The translations under genes were made by a program, and so were the position numbers. Below are positions 10,335-20,043 of a DNA stretch of 64,000 bases, one piece after another; the first letter of the stretch is position 1, and every line of letters starts with the position of its first letter. Under the pieces are notes generated by a model. The model did no database searches. It was not told where the DNA came from and saw only the letters and a program-made list of their open reading frames with translations. The DNA comes from Phenylobacterium sp. (GTDB taxonomy: Bacteria; Pseudomonadota; Alphaproteobacteria; Caulobacterales; Caulobacteraceae), in NCBI RefSeq assembly GCF_019636135.1, contig NZ_JAHBYD010000003.1:124001-188000 (forward strand), read 5' to 3'.

Positions 10335-10405
10335 GGGACACACACCTTTTCCCGGTGACGCCGGCGTCACGTCGCGAGCCGTGGACGGGAAAAGGTGTGT
10401 GTCCC
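10335..10405. repeat. Nested perfect palindrome between convergent genes
   Basis: The 20-bp arms GGGACACACACCTTTTCCCG (10335-10354) and their exact reverse complement (10386-10405) enclose a second perfect 16-bp palindrome, GTGACGCCGGCGTCAC (10355-10370). The element exactly fills the gap between the convergent stops at 10318 and 10409. It may act as a two-way terminator and looks like a mobile palindrome unit. Confidence 0.8.
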
Positions 10406-10408
10406 TGT

Positions 10409-11689
10409 TCAGGCCGTCAGCGCCAGGGGTTGGCGGTCGGCGCGGAGTTGGGCGTAGAGGCGGGCCAGGGCTTCGAAGGTGGCGTCCCAGCCGTGGCGGG
10501 TCTCGGCGCGGCGGCGGGCGGCCTGGGAGATGGCGGCGACGTCGCGCGAGAACAGGGCGTCGATGGCCTCGGCGAGGCCGGCGGGCTCCACGTTCCGGGC
10601 GGGCTGGCCCACGCTGGGGTCGATGAGTTCGCCGACGCCGCCGCGGCGCGAGCCGATCACGGGCAGGCCGGCCGCCATGGCCTCCAGCACGAAGAGGCCG
10701 AAGATCTCGTTCTCGTTGGCGTGCAGGGCGGCGTCGCAGGAGGCGAGCAGGGCCGCGAGGCGCTGCGGGTCGCGCTCGAAGTCTAGGCTGATGACATGGG
10801 GCGACCAGGCGACGTCCTTGCCGGCGCCGACCAGCAGCAGCTTGTAGGGAGCGCCCAGGCGCTCCACCGCGGCCACCATGGAGTCGATGTTCTTCTCGCG
10901 CGCCGGGCGGCCGGCGAAGACGAGGAGGCGGGTGTCCGACGGAAGGCCCAGGCGCCGCAGGAGCTTCGCCCGGTCGCCGCGGGCCGGGTCGAACAGGGCG
11001 GTGTCGACGCCGAGCTGCTGGATCGACATGCGCTGCACCCCGGCGTCGGCGAGCCGGGCGGCCATGTGGCGGCTGGGGGCCACCACATGGTCGAAGCGCT
11101 GATAGGCCTGGGCCCAGAAGTTGAACGCCGGCGCCTCGGCCCACTCGCCGAAATGCAGCGCCGCCAGGGCCGCCGCATCGGTGTGGCAGAACCCGACGAC
11201 GGGAACGCCCAGGGCCTCGCCCGTCTCCAGGGCCGCGTGGCCGGGGACGAAGACGTCGCCCGCCTCGATCACGTCGGGCTCCAGCAGGCGCAGCACGGTC
11301 TCCCACTTGGTGAGGCTGGCGGGCATCCGGTAGCCGTCGCCGAAGGGCAGGCGGGTGGCCGCGACGGTGACGAGGCCGTCGCCCTCGGCCTGGGTGCGCG
11401 CGCCCGGGACCACCAGGCTGTGGCGCACGTCGGGGCGGCGGCGCGCGAGCCAGGCGCGCTTGGCCATGAGATAGCGTTTCACGCCGCCCGACCGGGGCGC
11501 GTACATCATGGTCGTGTCGATCAGGTGGAAGCCGACGCCCGGGCCATGGGCCTGCGGCTCGTGGGGCGGCGCCCCCGCCTCGGGGTCGAGGCGGACGAGG
11601 TTGGCGTACCTTGGCGCGGTGGCGTCGAACACGCGGACCGGTCTCCCTGGGAAATCGCTGGCGGCTTGAAGGCGGCCCGGCGGCCGCAC
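10409..11689 (-). CDS. Glycosyltransferase, GT4-like
   Basis: The 426-residue protein has a GT-B layout. The N-terminal domain contains TTMMYAPRSGGVKRYLMAKR, with the SGGVKRY loop typical of this group. The C-terminal domain has LLVFAGRPAREKNIDSM and the EX7E motif in NENEIFGLFVLEAMAAGLPV. It transfers a sugar from a nucleotide donor to a cell-surface or lipid acceptor in the cytoplasm. The first 50 residues before the GT4 core look unusual; the GTG start at 11689 is uncertain and a start nearer the core is possible. No polysaccharide operon is visible around it. Confidence 0.87.
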   Translation of the reverse strand: MRPPGRLQAASDFPGRPVRVFDATAPRYANLVRLDPEAGAPPHEPQAHGPGVGFHLIDTTMMYAPRSGGVKRYLMAKRAWLARRRPDVRHSLVVPGARTQAEGDGLVTVAATRLPFGDGYRMPASLTKWETVLRLLEPDVIEAGDVFVPGHAALETGEALGVPVVGFCHTDAAALAALHFGEWAEAPAFNFWAQAYQRFDHVVAPSRHMAARLADAGVQRMSIQQLGVDTALFDPARGDRAKLLRRLGLPSDTRLLVFAGRPAREKNIDSMVAAVERLGAPYKLLLVGAGKDVAWSPHVISLDFERDPQRLAALLASCDAALHANENEIFGLFVLEAMAAGLPVIGSRRGGVGELIDPSVGQPARNVEPAGLAEAIDALFSRDVAAISQAARRRAETRHGWDATFEALARLYAQLRADRQPLALTA

Positions 11690-11957
11690 GACCTTGGCCC
11701 TGAGGGCCCTAACGGTCGAAAGGCGGACGGGTCTCTTCGGATGTCTGGCCAGGGGGAGGGCCTTTCGATCGAAGCGGAGCCGCGAGCGGCATGGCCGTCA
11801 TGTCAGCCTCCACGGCGGCGCTTTCAAGGCCTTTGCGTCTCGCCTGCGCAATCGATCCCATGAAGCCCTCCGGATACTGGCGCCCTGGCCCGGCGTGTAA
11901 CCCGCGGGCGCGGCGGAGGTTGCCTGCGCCCGCCCCTGACCGAGGCCCTGCTCCGAG

Positions 11958-13556
11958 TCATTGGGGATCGTAGGCGCGGCCGATCTCGGGGCGGGCGGCG
12001 ACGTTGGGGAGGAACTCGGGCTCGCGGCGGGCCCTGGCGGCCTGTTCGAAGGCGTAGCCGAGCCCCAGCAGCTTCGCCTCGGACCAGGCGGGGCCGAGGA
12101 ACGAGATGCCGATCGGCAGGCCCGAGGCGGCGCCGGCCGGGACGGTCAGGTGCGGATAGCCGGAGACCGCGGGCAGGCGCGAGGGCGAGCCGAAGAAGCC
12201 GCCGCCGCCGTTCACGGGGTCGACAATGGCGGCCGGGCCGCCGCTGGGGGCGACGATGGCGACCAGATCGTTCTCGCCCAGCATCCTGTCGAGCGCCTCG
12301 CGGGCCAGTTTCGTGGCGGTGGCGCGCTTCTCGCGATAGGCCGGGTCCGTGATCGGGGGCCGGGTCGCCGAGATGTCGAAGATCTCCTGGGCGAAGAGCG
12401 GCATCTCGCGCTCGGCGTTGGCGCGGTTGAAGGCGATGAGGTCGGCCAGGGTGCGGGTCTTCACGGCGGGCGGCGTGGTGGCGAGATAGGCGTCGATGGC
12501 GGCCTTGAACTCGGTGCGCAGGGTGTCGCTTTCGAGCTCGCCGATCCTGCTCATGGTCGCGTCGTCGGGGCCTTTGAGCTCCACGAGGATCGCCCCCTGG
12601 GCCGTCAGGGTCTTCAGCGCCTCGGCGAAGACCACGTCGGTCTGCGGCGAGCGGCCCTTCCACGGGAACCAGACGCCGATGCGGGCGCCCTTGAGCGCGT
12701 CGCGGTCGAGGGCCTTCAGGTAGTCGGCCTTCCTGGCGTCGGCCTCCCTCGTGGCCGGGTCGTCCGGGTCGGAGCCAGCGATCACCGAGAGCAGGGCGGC
12801 GGCGTCGGCGACCGTGCGGGTCATCGGGCCGGCGGTGTCCTGCTCGGGCGAGATCGGCACGATCAGGCTGCGCGAGACCAGGCCCACGGTGGGCTTGAGG
12901 CCGACGACGCCGTTCATGGCCGCCGGGCAGGTGACCGAGCCGTCGGTCTCCGTGCCGAGGGCGAGGCCCGCGAAGCCGGCCGCCATGGCCGCGCCCGAGC
13001 CCGAGGAGGAGCCGCAGGCCGTGCGGTCCAGCGAATAGGGATTGCGCACCAGCCCGCCCACGCCGCTCCAGCCGCTGATCGAGCGCAGCGAGCGGAAGTT
13101 GGCCCACTCCGAGAGGTTGGTCTTGCCGAGGACGACGGCGCCGGCGTCGGTGAGGCGCCTGACGATGGGGGCGTCGCGGCCCGTGGCGTTGTCGGCGAGC
13201 GCCAGGGAGCCGGCGGTGGTGGCGCCGCTGGCCGCGTGCTCGATGTTGTCCTTCAGCAGGATGGTGACGCCGTGCAGCGGTCCGCGGACCTTGCCGGCCC
13301 TGCGCTCGGCGTCGAGCTTCTTCGCGTCGGCCAGCGCCTGCTTGTTGAGGGCGAGGACGGCGTTCAGCTTCGGCCCGGCGCTGTCGTAGCGGGCGATGCG
13401 GTCCAGGTAGGCCTTGACGAGCTGCTCGGCGGTGACGCGGCCGTCGGTCATCGCCGCCTGCTGCTCGCCGGCCGAGGCGTAGGGGCTGATGGGCTGCGCC
13501 TGCGCGGCGCCGGCGACGATCCCGGCCATGACGATGGCTCCCGCGACCCGCTTCAT
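11958..13556 (-). CDS. Secreted amidase (amidase-signature family)
   Basis: The 532-residue product starts with a signal peptide (MKRVAGAIVMAGIVAGAAQA, cleaved about after residue 20), so it should act in the periplasm. The Ser-cisSer-Lys catalytic set is present: the lysine near residue 102 in ILLKDN, and the serines in CGSSSGSGAAMAAG and GTETDGSVTCPA. The family hydrolyses amide bonds in carboxamides or peptides; the substrate is unknown. The ATG at 13556 is chosen because it opens the signal peptide; the frame runs on to 13712 but only through an inverted-repeat element. Confidence 0.92.
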   Translation of the reverse strand: MKRVAGAIVMAGIVAGAAQAQPISPYASAGEQQAAMTDGRVTAEQLVKAYLDRIARYDSAGPKLNAVLALNKQALADAKKLDAERRAGKVRGPLHGVTILLKDNIEHAASGATTAGSLALADNATGRDAPIVRRLTDAGAVVLGKTNLSEWANFRSLRSISGWSGVGGLVRNPYSLDRTACGSSSGSGAAMAAGFAGLALGTETDGSVTCPAAMNGVVGLKPTVGLVSRSLIVPISPEQDTAGPMTRTVADAAALLSVIAGSDPDDPATREADARKADYLKALDRDALKGARIGVWFPWKGRSPQTDVVFAEALKTLTAQGAILVELKGPDDATMSRIGELESDTLRTEFKAAIDAYLATTPPAVKTRTLADLIAFNRANAEREMPLFAQEIFDISATRPPITDPAYREKRATATKLAREALDRMLGENDLVAIVAPSGGPAAIVDPVNGGGGFFGSPSRLPAVSGYPHLTVPAGAASGLPIGISFLGPAWSEAKLLGLGYAFEQAARARREPEFLPNVAARPEIGRAYDPQ

Positions 13557-13612
13557 GCCAACTCCCCGAACGCCTGAAAGGCGTTGTAGCGCGTCGGCGC
13601 GGCCTGTGCAGT

Positions 13613-13736
13613 CCCAGCGCCCCCTCCACCCTTCGGGTCCCCCCGTACACGGGGGAGGTTCGCGGCGTCGCTCCCCGCGTACCTCCCCTGCGAAGCGGGG
13701 GAGGGGGACCACGAAGTGGTGGAGGGGGCGCTGGGC
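13613..13736. repeat. Inverted-repeat element with 18-bp perfect ends
   Basis: CCCAGCGCCCCCTCCACC at 13613-13630 is exactly mirrored at 13719-13736, with further GC-rich hairpins inside. The element occupies the gap between two minus-strand genes. It belongs to the same CCCTCC-type family as the units at 29559, 36694, 49189 and 54101. Confidence 0.8.
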
Positions 13737-13749
13737 CGTGCCGGAGTCG

Positions 13750-15708
13750 TCAGGCCCAGGGGGCGAGGAAGCCCCAGCGGAGGAGGAGGGCGGCGAGCGC
13801 GAGCCCGAGGAGGGCGGTGAGCGTGGTGGCGGTCTTGCGGCGCCAGGCCCAGCCGGCTTCGCGCCAGGCCATGGCGACAGGGGCGAGGCTGACGACGGTG
13901 AGGACCGAGGCGGCCAGGGCCATGGCGGACGACGCCACGAGCGTCGGGCTCGGCCAGTCGAAGACGATCGTCGCGGGGTCGGCGGCGCCCTGCATGAAGG
14001 TCGCGAAGGCGAGGAGGGCGCCCAGCCACAGCGCGGCCTGGAGGACCTGGGCGCGACCGGCCCAGCGCTGCCAGCGGCCGGCCGGGGCCTGGCGGGAGCG
14101 GAAGCCGAGGCCGATGAGGGTGAGCACGCTGGCGAGCGCGGTGAGGCCGCCCAGCAGCACGAGCGGGCCGGGCGAATCGAGCGGGCCGACGCGTTCCAGA
14201 TAGGCGGCCCCGAGCGGCGCGCCGACCGCGCGGCCGTCCTTCATGTCGAACTGGAGCGGGGCGCCGTCGGACACCGAGACGAAACCGCCCTTCGCCGGGT
14301 CGCCCACCGGCGCGTAGGCGTTGGCGCCCATCAGGCCGCCCAGCAGGAGGTAGCCCTGCGGCGTCACCGTCGCGTCGGTCCCGAAGGCGATGCGGTGGAC
14401 GAAGCCTTCCAGGCCGCTCATGGCGCGGCGGCTCTGCAGGTAGCGGCCGTCGTAGGCGCCGGCGTGCCGGGCGAGGCGGGGATCGGGCGCGGGCGGGAAG
14501 GGATCGCGCGCCGCGTAGAAGCGGCCGACGACGCCCGGGGTGAGGTCGGCCTGGAGGCGAGCGCCGGTGTCGGTGTTGGTCGAGATGAAGACGCCCAGCT
14601 TCAGGGCCGGGACCACGGTCATGTGCGAGAAGAACGACATGGTCGCGCCGTCGTGGCCGTAGCCGACGTAGCCGCCCGGCAGCGCCTGGTCGAAGAAGCC
14701 ATGGCGCAGGGCGCGGCCGGCCGGGGCGGGCGTGTCGGCGGTCCGGAACGCCTGGGCGGCGACGGGGCCGTAGATGCGCGCGCCCTCCAGCTCGCCCTCG
14801 TTCAGCAGCATCAGCATGTAGCGCGCCATGTCGGCGGCGGTGGACGACGCCGAGCCGGCCGGCGCCGCCTGGCCGAGGTATTCGTAGGGCCGCTGCTCCA
14901 GCGTCGTCCCATTCCAGTGGAAGGCGCGGGAAACGTCGGGGACGAGGGCCGCCGGCATCGGGGGCGGCAAGCCCGCCTGCGGCGCGCGGGGCTCGCGGAA
15001 GGTGGTGTGGGCCATGCCGAGCGGCTCGAAGATCGTCCCCTCGACCAGCTCTTCGAACGGGCGGCCCGACGCGTGCGCCACCGCCGAGCCCGCCAGCGCG
15101 GCGCCGTAGTTGGAGTAGCTGATCAGCGCGCCCGGCGCGCGGACCTGCCTGGGGCGCTCCTCGGCGAGCCAGGTGTCGAGCGGGCGCAGCTTCGCGGGGT
15201 CGTGGATGAAGAGGACGCCGAAGACGTGATCCTCGAACCCCGGCGCGTGGTTCATCAGGTCGGCGACGCGGATGGGCTTGCCGAAGGCGCCGTTCCCGGT
15301 GCGCAGCGAGGGCGGCAGGTAGGTGTCGACCGGGGCGTCGAGGCGCATCGCGCCAGCCTCGACCTGCCGCATGATCGAGATCCAGGTGAAGGTCTTGGAG
15401 ATGGAGCCGATGCGGAAGAGCGTGCGGTCGGGATCGACCGCCTGGGCCGGCTTCAGGCTGGCGACGCCGTAGCCCTTCTTGAAGACCACCTTGCCGTCCT
15501 GGACGACCGAGACGGTGACGCCGGCGATGTGGTCGCGCTGGACTGCGCGCTCGACCATGCCGTCCACGTAGGCGGCGAGTTCGGCCGGCGGGATGGACTG
15601 GCCGGCCGCCAGCGGCGCGGGGGCCGGCTGGGCCGTCGCGGCGCCGGCGACGAGGAGCGCGGCCGAGGCCGCAAGCGCTTGCGCGACCGCGCGGAACCGA
15701 CCTTGCAT
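13750..15708 (-). CDS. Serine beta-lactamase-fold hydrolase with membrane C-terminus
   Basis: The 652-residue protein has a signal peptide followed by a class C beta-lactamase/esterase domain. The SxxK motif is SISK at residues 102-105 and the YxN motif is YSN in ISYSNYGAALAG near residue 196. The last 190 residues hold four hydrophobic segments (for example LLGGLTALASVLTLIGLGF and LVASSAMALAASVLTVVSLA), so the enzyme is tethered to the inner membrane and faces the periplasm. Such proteins are usually peptidases or esterases rather than antibiotic lactamases. The substrate is unknown. Confidence 0.9.
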   Translation of the reverse strand: MQGRFRAVAQALAASAALLVAGAATAQPAPAPLAAGQSIPPAELAAYVDGMVERAVQRDHIAGVTVSVVQDGKVVFKKGYGVASLKPAQAVDPDRTLFRIGSISKTFTWISIMRQVEAGAMRLDAPVDTYLPPSLRTGNGAFGKPIRVADLMNHAPGFEDHVFGVLFIHDPAKLRPLDTWLAEERPRQVRAPGALISYSNYGAALAGSAVAHASGRPFEELVEGTIFEPLGMAHTTFREPRAPQAGLPPPMPAALVPDVSRAFHWNGTTLEQRPYEYLGQAAPAGSASSTAADMARYMLMLLNEGELEGARIYGPVAAQAFRTADTPAPAGRALRHGFFDQALPGGYVGYGHDGATMSFFSHMTVVPALKLGVFISTNTDTGARLQADLTPGVVGRFYAARDPFPPAPDPRLARHAGAYDGRYLQSRRAMSGLEGFVHRIAFGTDATVTPQGYLLLGGLMGANAYAPVGDPAKGGFVSVSDGAPLQFDMKDGRAVGAPLGAAYLERVGPLDSPGPLVLLGGLTALASVLTLIGLGFRSRQAPAGRWQRWAGRAQVLQAALWLGALLAFATFMQGAADPATIVFDWPSPTLVASSAMALAASVLTVVSLAPVAMAWREAGWAWRRKTATTLTALLGLALAALLLRWGFLAPWA

Positions 15709-15790
15709 ATCGTCCTCCCCCGAAGATGCGGCGGCGCATCATCGGACGCGCCGGCGCCGGCGGCCAGTGGCGTTCGACGCCCGGCCCGGT

Positions 15791-16768
15791 TCAGGCCGGG
15801 GACCGGGCCCGGCGCGCGGCCGCGGGCGGCGCGTCCCAGGCGTCGAGGGCGCCGAGCTGACGGAGCCGGGCGAACAGGCGCTGGACGCTGGTGAGATTCT
15901 CGTCGGCGAGCTGGGCGATGGCGGCGCGGGCCTGCGGCGTCGCGGTGGCGATGAGGCCGGCCTCGTGGCGGGCGCAGAGGCCCATGGCCTCGAGGCCGAT
16001 GGCGTGACGGCGCGTGGTCTCGGCCGAGAAGCGCAGCGCCTGGGCGAGGCGGCCGGTGCGGACGGGCCGCGCGCGGGCGATCGGATCGGCGGCCCAGGCG
16101 GCCAGTTGCGCATCGTCCATGCCCTCGGTGTTCAGGCGCGTCATCTGCATGAGGAGCAGCGCGCCGACCGGATCGGCGGTGAGGCCGAGCAGGCCGTCGA
16201 CGCCGCGCATCATGTATTCGGCGACGGCGCGGTTGGTGATGCGGATCGGCTGGGCGTCGCCGGGTCGGGCCGGGTCGGGCGCGGGCGGTTCCGGCAAGGC
16301 CCCGAGCGCGCGCAGGTCGTCGTAGAAGCGGCGCAGGCGCTCGTGGCGGCCGAGGACGGTGGCCATGAAGCGGGGCTCGCCGAGGATGGTGGCGGGGACG
16401 TAGACGCCCTTGGGGGTCACCGTCAGGTCGCCTGTGCCGGCCATGCGCGTGATCCGCCGGCGCGCCGTCTCGAACGGCAGGCGCAGCGACTGGGCCACGG
16501 CGTTGATGCTGACCGGGCGGCGCAGTTCGTCGGGCGAGGCGGTCTCGATCGTGGCGTAGGCGTGGGCGAGGCCCGGGTCACGGTTCAGCGGCTCGAGGTT
16601 GGCGACCAGGACGGCGCCGAAGAGCAGGGCGTCGACCACGTCGCGCTGGCGGCCGATGTCCACAAGGTCGAGGAAGAATATCAGGCTCAGCGGCGCGACC
16701 CGCCACGCCAGCCGCGCCCGCGCCTGGGCGTCGGCGCCTGGCGGCGGGGCGGGCGGGTCGACCGTCAC
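15791..16768 (-). CDS. Uncharacterised protein with two winged-helix-like segments
   Basis: I do not recognise this 325-residue protein as a named family. Two stretches look like helix-turn-helix units: ISINAVAQSLRLPFETARRRI-type sequence near residues 90-125 (there followed by VTPKGVYVPATI) and RTGRLAQALRFSAETTRRHA near residue 240. A hydrophobic patch near residue 30 (VAPLSLIFFLDLVDIGR) could be buried rather than membrane-spanning. Its start overlaps the stop of the large protease gene by 4 bp, so the two are translated together. A regulatory role is suggested only by the HTH-like segments. Confidence 0.7.
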   Translation of the reverse strand: MTVDPPAPPPGADAQARARLAWRVAPLSLIFFLDLVDIGRQRDVVDALLFGAVLVANLEPLNRDPGLAHAYATIETASPDELRRPVSINAVAQSLRLPFETARRRITRMAGTGDLTVTPKGVYVPATILGEPRFMATVLGRHERLRRFYDDLRALGALPEPPAPDPARPGDAQPIRITNRAVAEYMMRGVDGLLGLTADPVGALLLMQMTRLNTEGMDDAQLAAWAADPIARARPVRTGRLAQALRFSAETTRRHAIGLEAMGLCARHEAGLIATATPQARAAIAQLADENLTSVQRLFARLRQLGALDAWDAPPAAARRARSPA

Positions 16769-19700
16769 GGGCGCCTGGGCCCCAGGCCCTTCAGCAGATC
16801 GGCGACCGCGGCGTCGAGCTGGCTGTCCGTGCCGGCGATCGTCTCGCCCAGGGCGCGTTCGACGGCGATGTCGACCGGGCGCGGATTCAGCTCCATGTCC
16901 TTGCCGTCGGCGCCCTGGATGCGGATCGAGGGCGTGCGCAGCGCCGAGCCGTCGATCAGCGTCCGGCCGCCGGTGTAGATGATCCAGCCCGAGGTGGGCG
17001 TGCCGACCACCTTGCCGAGGCCCAGGTGGCGATAGCCCTCGGTGAAGTCCTCGGCGTCGGAGAGCGAGCTCTCGTTGGTGATGAGGATGGTGGGCAGGCC
17101 CAGCGCGCGCTGGCCCAGGTTCTGGCGGCTGGGCACGCCGAAGAGGCCCCGCGGCGTCATGGTCAGGAAGTTCTTCCGCGAGAAGACGTCCAGCACGTAG
17201 CCGTTGATGAAGCCGCCGTTGTTGTTGCGCACGTCGATGACCACGCCTTCGCGCGCCTGGTTCTGGGCGTCGAGGTCGATGTAGAGCTGGTCGAGGCTGT
17301 CCGAGCTCATGTCGATGATGTGGACGTAGCCCAGCCGGCCGTCGCTGGCCTTCTCGACATAGGCCCGGCGGTCCTTGACCCAGTGACGGTAGAGCAGGCC
17401 GCGGGCGACGGCGGGCGTCGTGGGGCGGACCACGACCTCGCGGGCCTTGCCGAAGGTGGCGACGGTCAGGACGGTGCGCTTGCCGATGCGGTCGAGCAGC
17501 AGGCTGTCGAGGTTGACGCCGGCGGCCAGGGGGCGGCCGTCGACGGCGGCGAGCACGTCGCCAGGCCGGATCGTGCCCTCGATGCCGGCGGGGCCGAGCC
17601 CGATCACCTCGCGCACGACGAGGCCGCGGCCGGCCTCGTAGGCCTCGCGGTCGAACCTGAGGCCGAGGTCGCCCACGCGGTCGGCGGGGGCGCTGCCGAA
17701 GCCGTCGGCGGGACGGCTGACGCCGGAGTGCGAGGCGTTGAGCTCGCCGATCATCAGGTTGATCACGCGGCGCAGCTCGTCCGGGGTCTGGGCGCCTTGC
17801 GCGAAGGGCTCGAAGCGGGCGCGCAGCGCGGCCCAGTCCTGGCCGTGGAAGGTCTCGTCGTAGAAGACGCGGTTCAGGGTCGACCAGGCCTCGTCGAACA
17901 CCACCTGCTTCTCGGCGTCGAAGCGGACGACCATCTCGCCGGTGACGTCGATGACCCGGGGCCGCGGGGTCTCGGTGGTGGTGACGCTGACCCGGCCGTT
18001 GTCGAGATAGTAGACCTGCTTCGAGTCGGGGCTGAAGCTGTAGTCGCGCTTGGCGCGCCGGCCGCTGGTGATCTGCACGGGCGCCGGCGTCTCGCGGGCC
18101 AGTTCGTCCAGCGAATACGAGAAGAGCTGCTGCTGGTCGCCGATGCGGGCGCGGTAGACCAGCGTCTTGCCGTCCGGGCTGATCACCGGCTCCTCGGCCG
18201 AGACGCCCAGCGGGATGAAGGTGGCCCGCTCGCGGATGCCTTCGAAGACGATGCGCACCGGCTCCACCTTCGGCTTCGGCGGGGCCGGCTTGTCGGCGGC
18301 CTCCCGGGGCTCCTCGGCCGTCTTCGCCGGCTCGTCGGCGGCGGCGGGCTTCACGTCGTCCCTGGGCGGCGTCTCGGCGGGCTGGCCGGGCGTGCCGGGC
18401 GGCGCGACCCTGAAGAGGTCGCGGAAGGCGTCCTCGCGGTACTTCGGGATGCGCGGGATCAGGTCGACGCGGACCATCTTCACCGGCTCGCTGCGCTGGC
18501 TGGTGTCGAACACGATGTACTTGCCGTCGGCCGACCAGGCGATCTGGTCGCCGGTATTGCCGTTGGCGAGGAAGCTGACGGGCCGCGCCTCGCCGCCCGC
18601 GGCCGGCACGACCCAGACGTTGCGGAACGAGCGGCGGTCGGTGACGGCGAACGCGATCCAGCGGCCGTCGGGCGACCAGGACGGGCGCGTACCGTCGCTG
18701 CGGTCGAGGGGGCCGGAGAAGAGGAGGCGGTCGGGGCCGCCGGGCGTCAGCACGCGCAGCTCGCGGGGGCCGTGGAAATAGGCGATCTGCCGGCCGTCGG
18801 GCGACCAGGCCGGGCCGGCGTCATAGTCGGTCGCCTCGGTGATGGCCCGCGTCTTCTGGGTGGCGAAGTCGTACTCCATCACCCGGCTGGCGCGGCCGTC
18901 GTCGGAGACGAACGCCAGGCGGCGGCTGTCGGGCGACCAGGCGAGGTCGCTCTCGGGGCCGACGGTCTCGGTGAGCCGCTGGCCCGGGCCGCCGTCCTTG
19001 GTGGAGGTGGCGAAGACCTCGCCGTGGGCGATGACCGCCAGCTTCTTGCCGTCGGGGGCGACGGAGAGGCTGCGGAAGCTCGACTCGACGATGCGGCGCT
19101 CGCCGCCGCCGGCGGGGGCGCCACGGAGCGTGATCGGCACGCGGGCCGCCTGGCCCGTCGCGGTGTCCAGCTTCCAGATCTCGAACTCGCGCTCGAAGAC
19201 GATGGCGCGGCCGTCGTAGCCGATGGACGGGAACAGCACCCGGCCCGAGGTGAAGGCGGTGACCTTCTGCGGCCTCGCGCCGGGCTCGAGGCCGAGGCGC
19301 CAGAGGTTCTCCGAGCCCGCCTCGTCGCTCATGAAGAAGAGGCTCCTGCCGTCCGCCGCCCACATCGGCCACAGGCGCTTGGACGAGGCGCCCAGCAGCC
19401 TGCGGTAGGGCGCGCCCGCGGCCACCGGCTTCAGCCACAGCTCGGCCTCGTCGATGTGGGAGTGGCCGTTGCGCCACCACTGGGTCGACGAGATGCCCTT
19501 GGCCATCAGGGCGATGGACTGGCCGTCGGGCGACGGCGCGGCGTTGAATTCGTTGACGTAGCGCTCGCGGCTGACCTCCAGCGGCGTCCCGCCCGTCGCG
19601 GCCACGCGGTAGACGTCGTTGAGGCGCGCCACGTCGTTCGCGCCGGACGAGAAGTAGAGCCACCGGCCATCGCGCGACCAGCCGTCGAGCTGCTCGTTGG

Positions 19701-20043
19701 TGTCGGAGAAGGTGAGGCGGCGCAGCTTCCCCGTCGCCAGCGTCAGGACGTAGACGTTGGCCGCGCCGCCGCGGTTCGAGGTGAAGGCGATCTCGCGGCC
19801 GTCCGGCGAGTAGAGCGGCCGGCCCTCGGTGGCCGGATCGGTGACCAGCAGGCTGGCGGTCCCGCCGGCGGCCGGCGCGGTCCAGATGTCGCCGCCGGAG
19901 ACGAAGGCGATCTCGGCGCCGTCGGGCGAGAGCGAGGGCTCGGCGAGCGTGGGCCGCGGCGCGGCGTGGGCGAAGGCGGCGGAGGCCAGGGCGACGGCGA
20001 ACGCGCAGAAGGCCGCGGCTCGGCCGGAACGACGGGTGGACAT
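16765..20043 (-). CDS. Tricorn-like protease: PD40 propeller plus S41 peptidase
   Basis: The 1092-residue exported protein has a signal peptide (FCAFAVALASAAFAHA). Many PD40 propeller repeats with the signature SPDGxxIAF follow over about residues 40-530, for example SPDGREIAFTSNRGG and SPDGRWIAFAVTDRR. A Pro/Glu/Lys-rich linker lies near 555-600, then a PDZ-like domain (GTIRPGDVLAAVDGRPLA) and a C-terminal S41 peptidase with DVRNNNGGFINGY and NESSLSDAEDFTEGY, where the nucleophilic serine is expected. It resembles bacterial tricorn homologues that degrade peptides in the periplasm. The downstream 325-residue gene overlaps its stop. Confidence 0.92.
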   Translation of the reverse strand: MSTRRSGRAAAFCAFAVALASAAFAHAAPRPTLAEPSLSPDGAEIAFVSGGDIWTAPAAGGTASLLVTDPATEGRPLYSPDGREIAFTSNRGGAANVYVLTLATGKLRRLTFSDTNEQLDGWSRDGRWLYFSSGANDVARLNDVYRVAATGGTPLEVSRERYVNEFNAAPSPDGQSIALMAKGISSTQWWRNGHSHIDEAELWLKPVAAGAPYRRLLGASSKRLWPMWAADGRSLFFMSDEAGSENLWRLGLEPGARPQKVTAFTSGRVLFPSIGYDGRAIVFEREFEIWKLDTATGQAARVPITLRGAPAGGGERRIVESSFRSLSVAPDGKKLAVIAHGEVFATSTKDGGPGQRLTETVGPESDLAWSPDSRRLAFVSDDGRASRVMEYDFATQKTRAITEATDYDAGPAWSPDGRQIAYFHGPRELRVLTPGGPDRLLFSGPLDRSDGTRPSWSPDGRWIAFAVTDRRSFRNVWVVPAAGGEARPVSFLANGNTGDQIAWSADGKYIVFDTSQRSEPVKMVRVDLIPRIPKYREDAFRDLFRVAPPGTPGQPAETPPRDDVKPAAADEPAKTAEEPREAADKPAPPKPKVEPVRIVFEGIRERATFIPLGVSAEEPVISPDGKTLVYRARIGDQQQLFSYSLDELARETPAPVQITSGRRAKRDYSFSPDSKQVYYLDNGRVSVTTTETPRPRVIDVTGEMVVRFDAEKQVVFDEAWSTLNRVFYDETFHGQDWAALRARFEPFAQGAQTPDELRRVINLMIGELNASHSGVSRPADGFGSAPADRVGDLGLRFDREAYEAGRGLVVREVIGLGPAGIEGTIRPGDVLAAVDGRPLAAGVNLDSLLLDRIGKRTVLTVATFGKAREVVVRPTTPAVARGLLYRHWVKDRRAYVEKASDGRLGYVHIIDMSSDSLDQLYIDLDAQNQAREGVVIDVRNNNGGFINGYVLDVFSRKNFLTMTPRGLFGVPSRQNLGQRALGLPTILITNESSLSDAEDFTEGYRHLGLGKVVGTPTSGWIIYTGGRTLIDGSALRTPSIRIQGADGKDMELNPRPVDIAVERALGETIAGTDSQLDAAVADLLKGLGPRRP

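Noticed and set aside
13750..15708. A resistance-type beta-lactamase
   Set aside because: SxxK and YxN motifs alone fit esterases and peptidases; the four C-terminal membrane segments do not fit a class C resistance enzyme.
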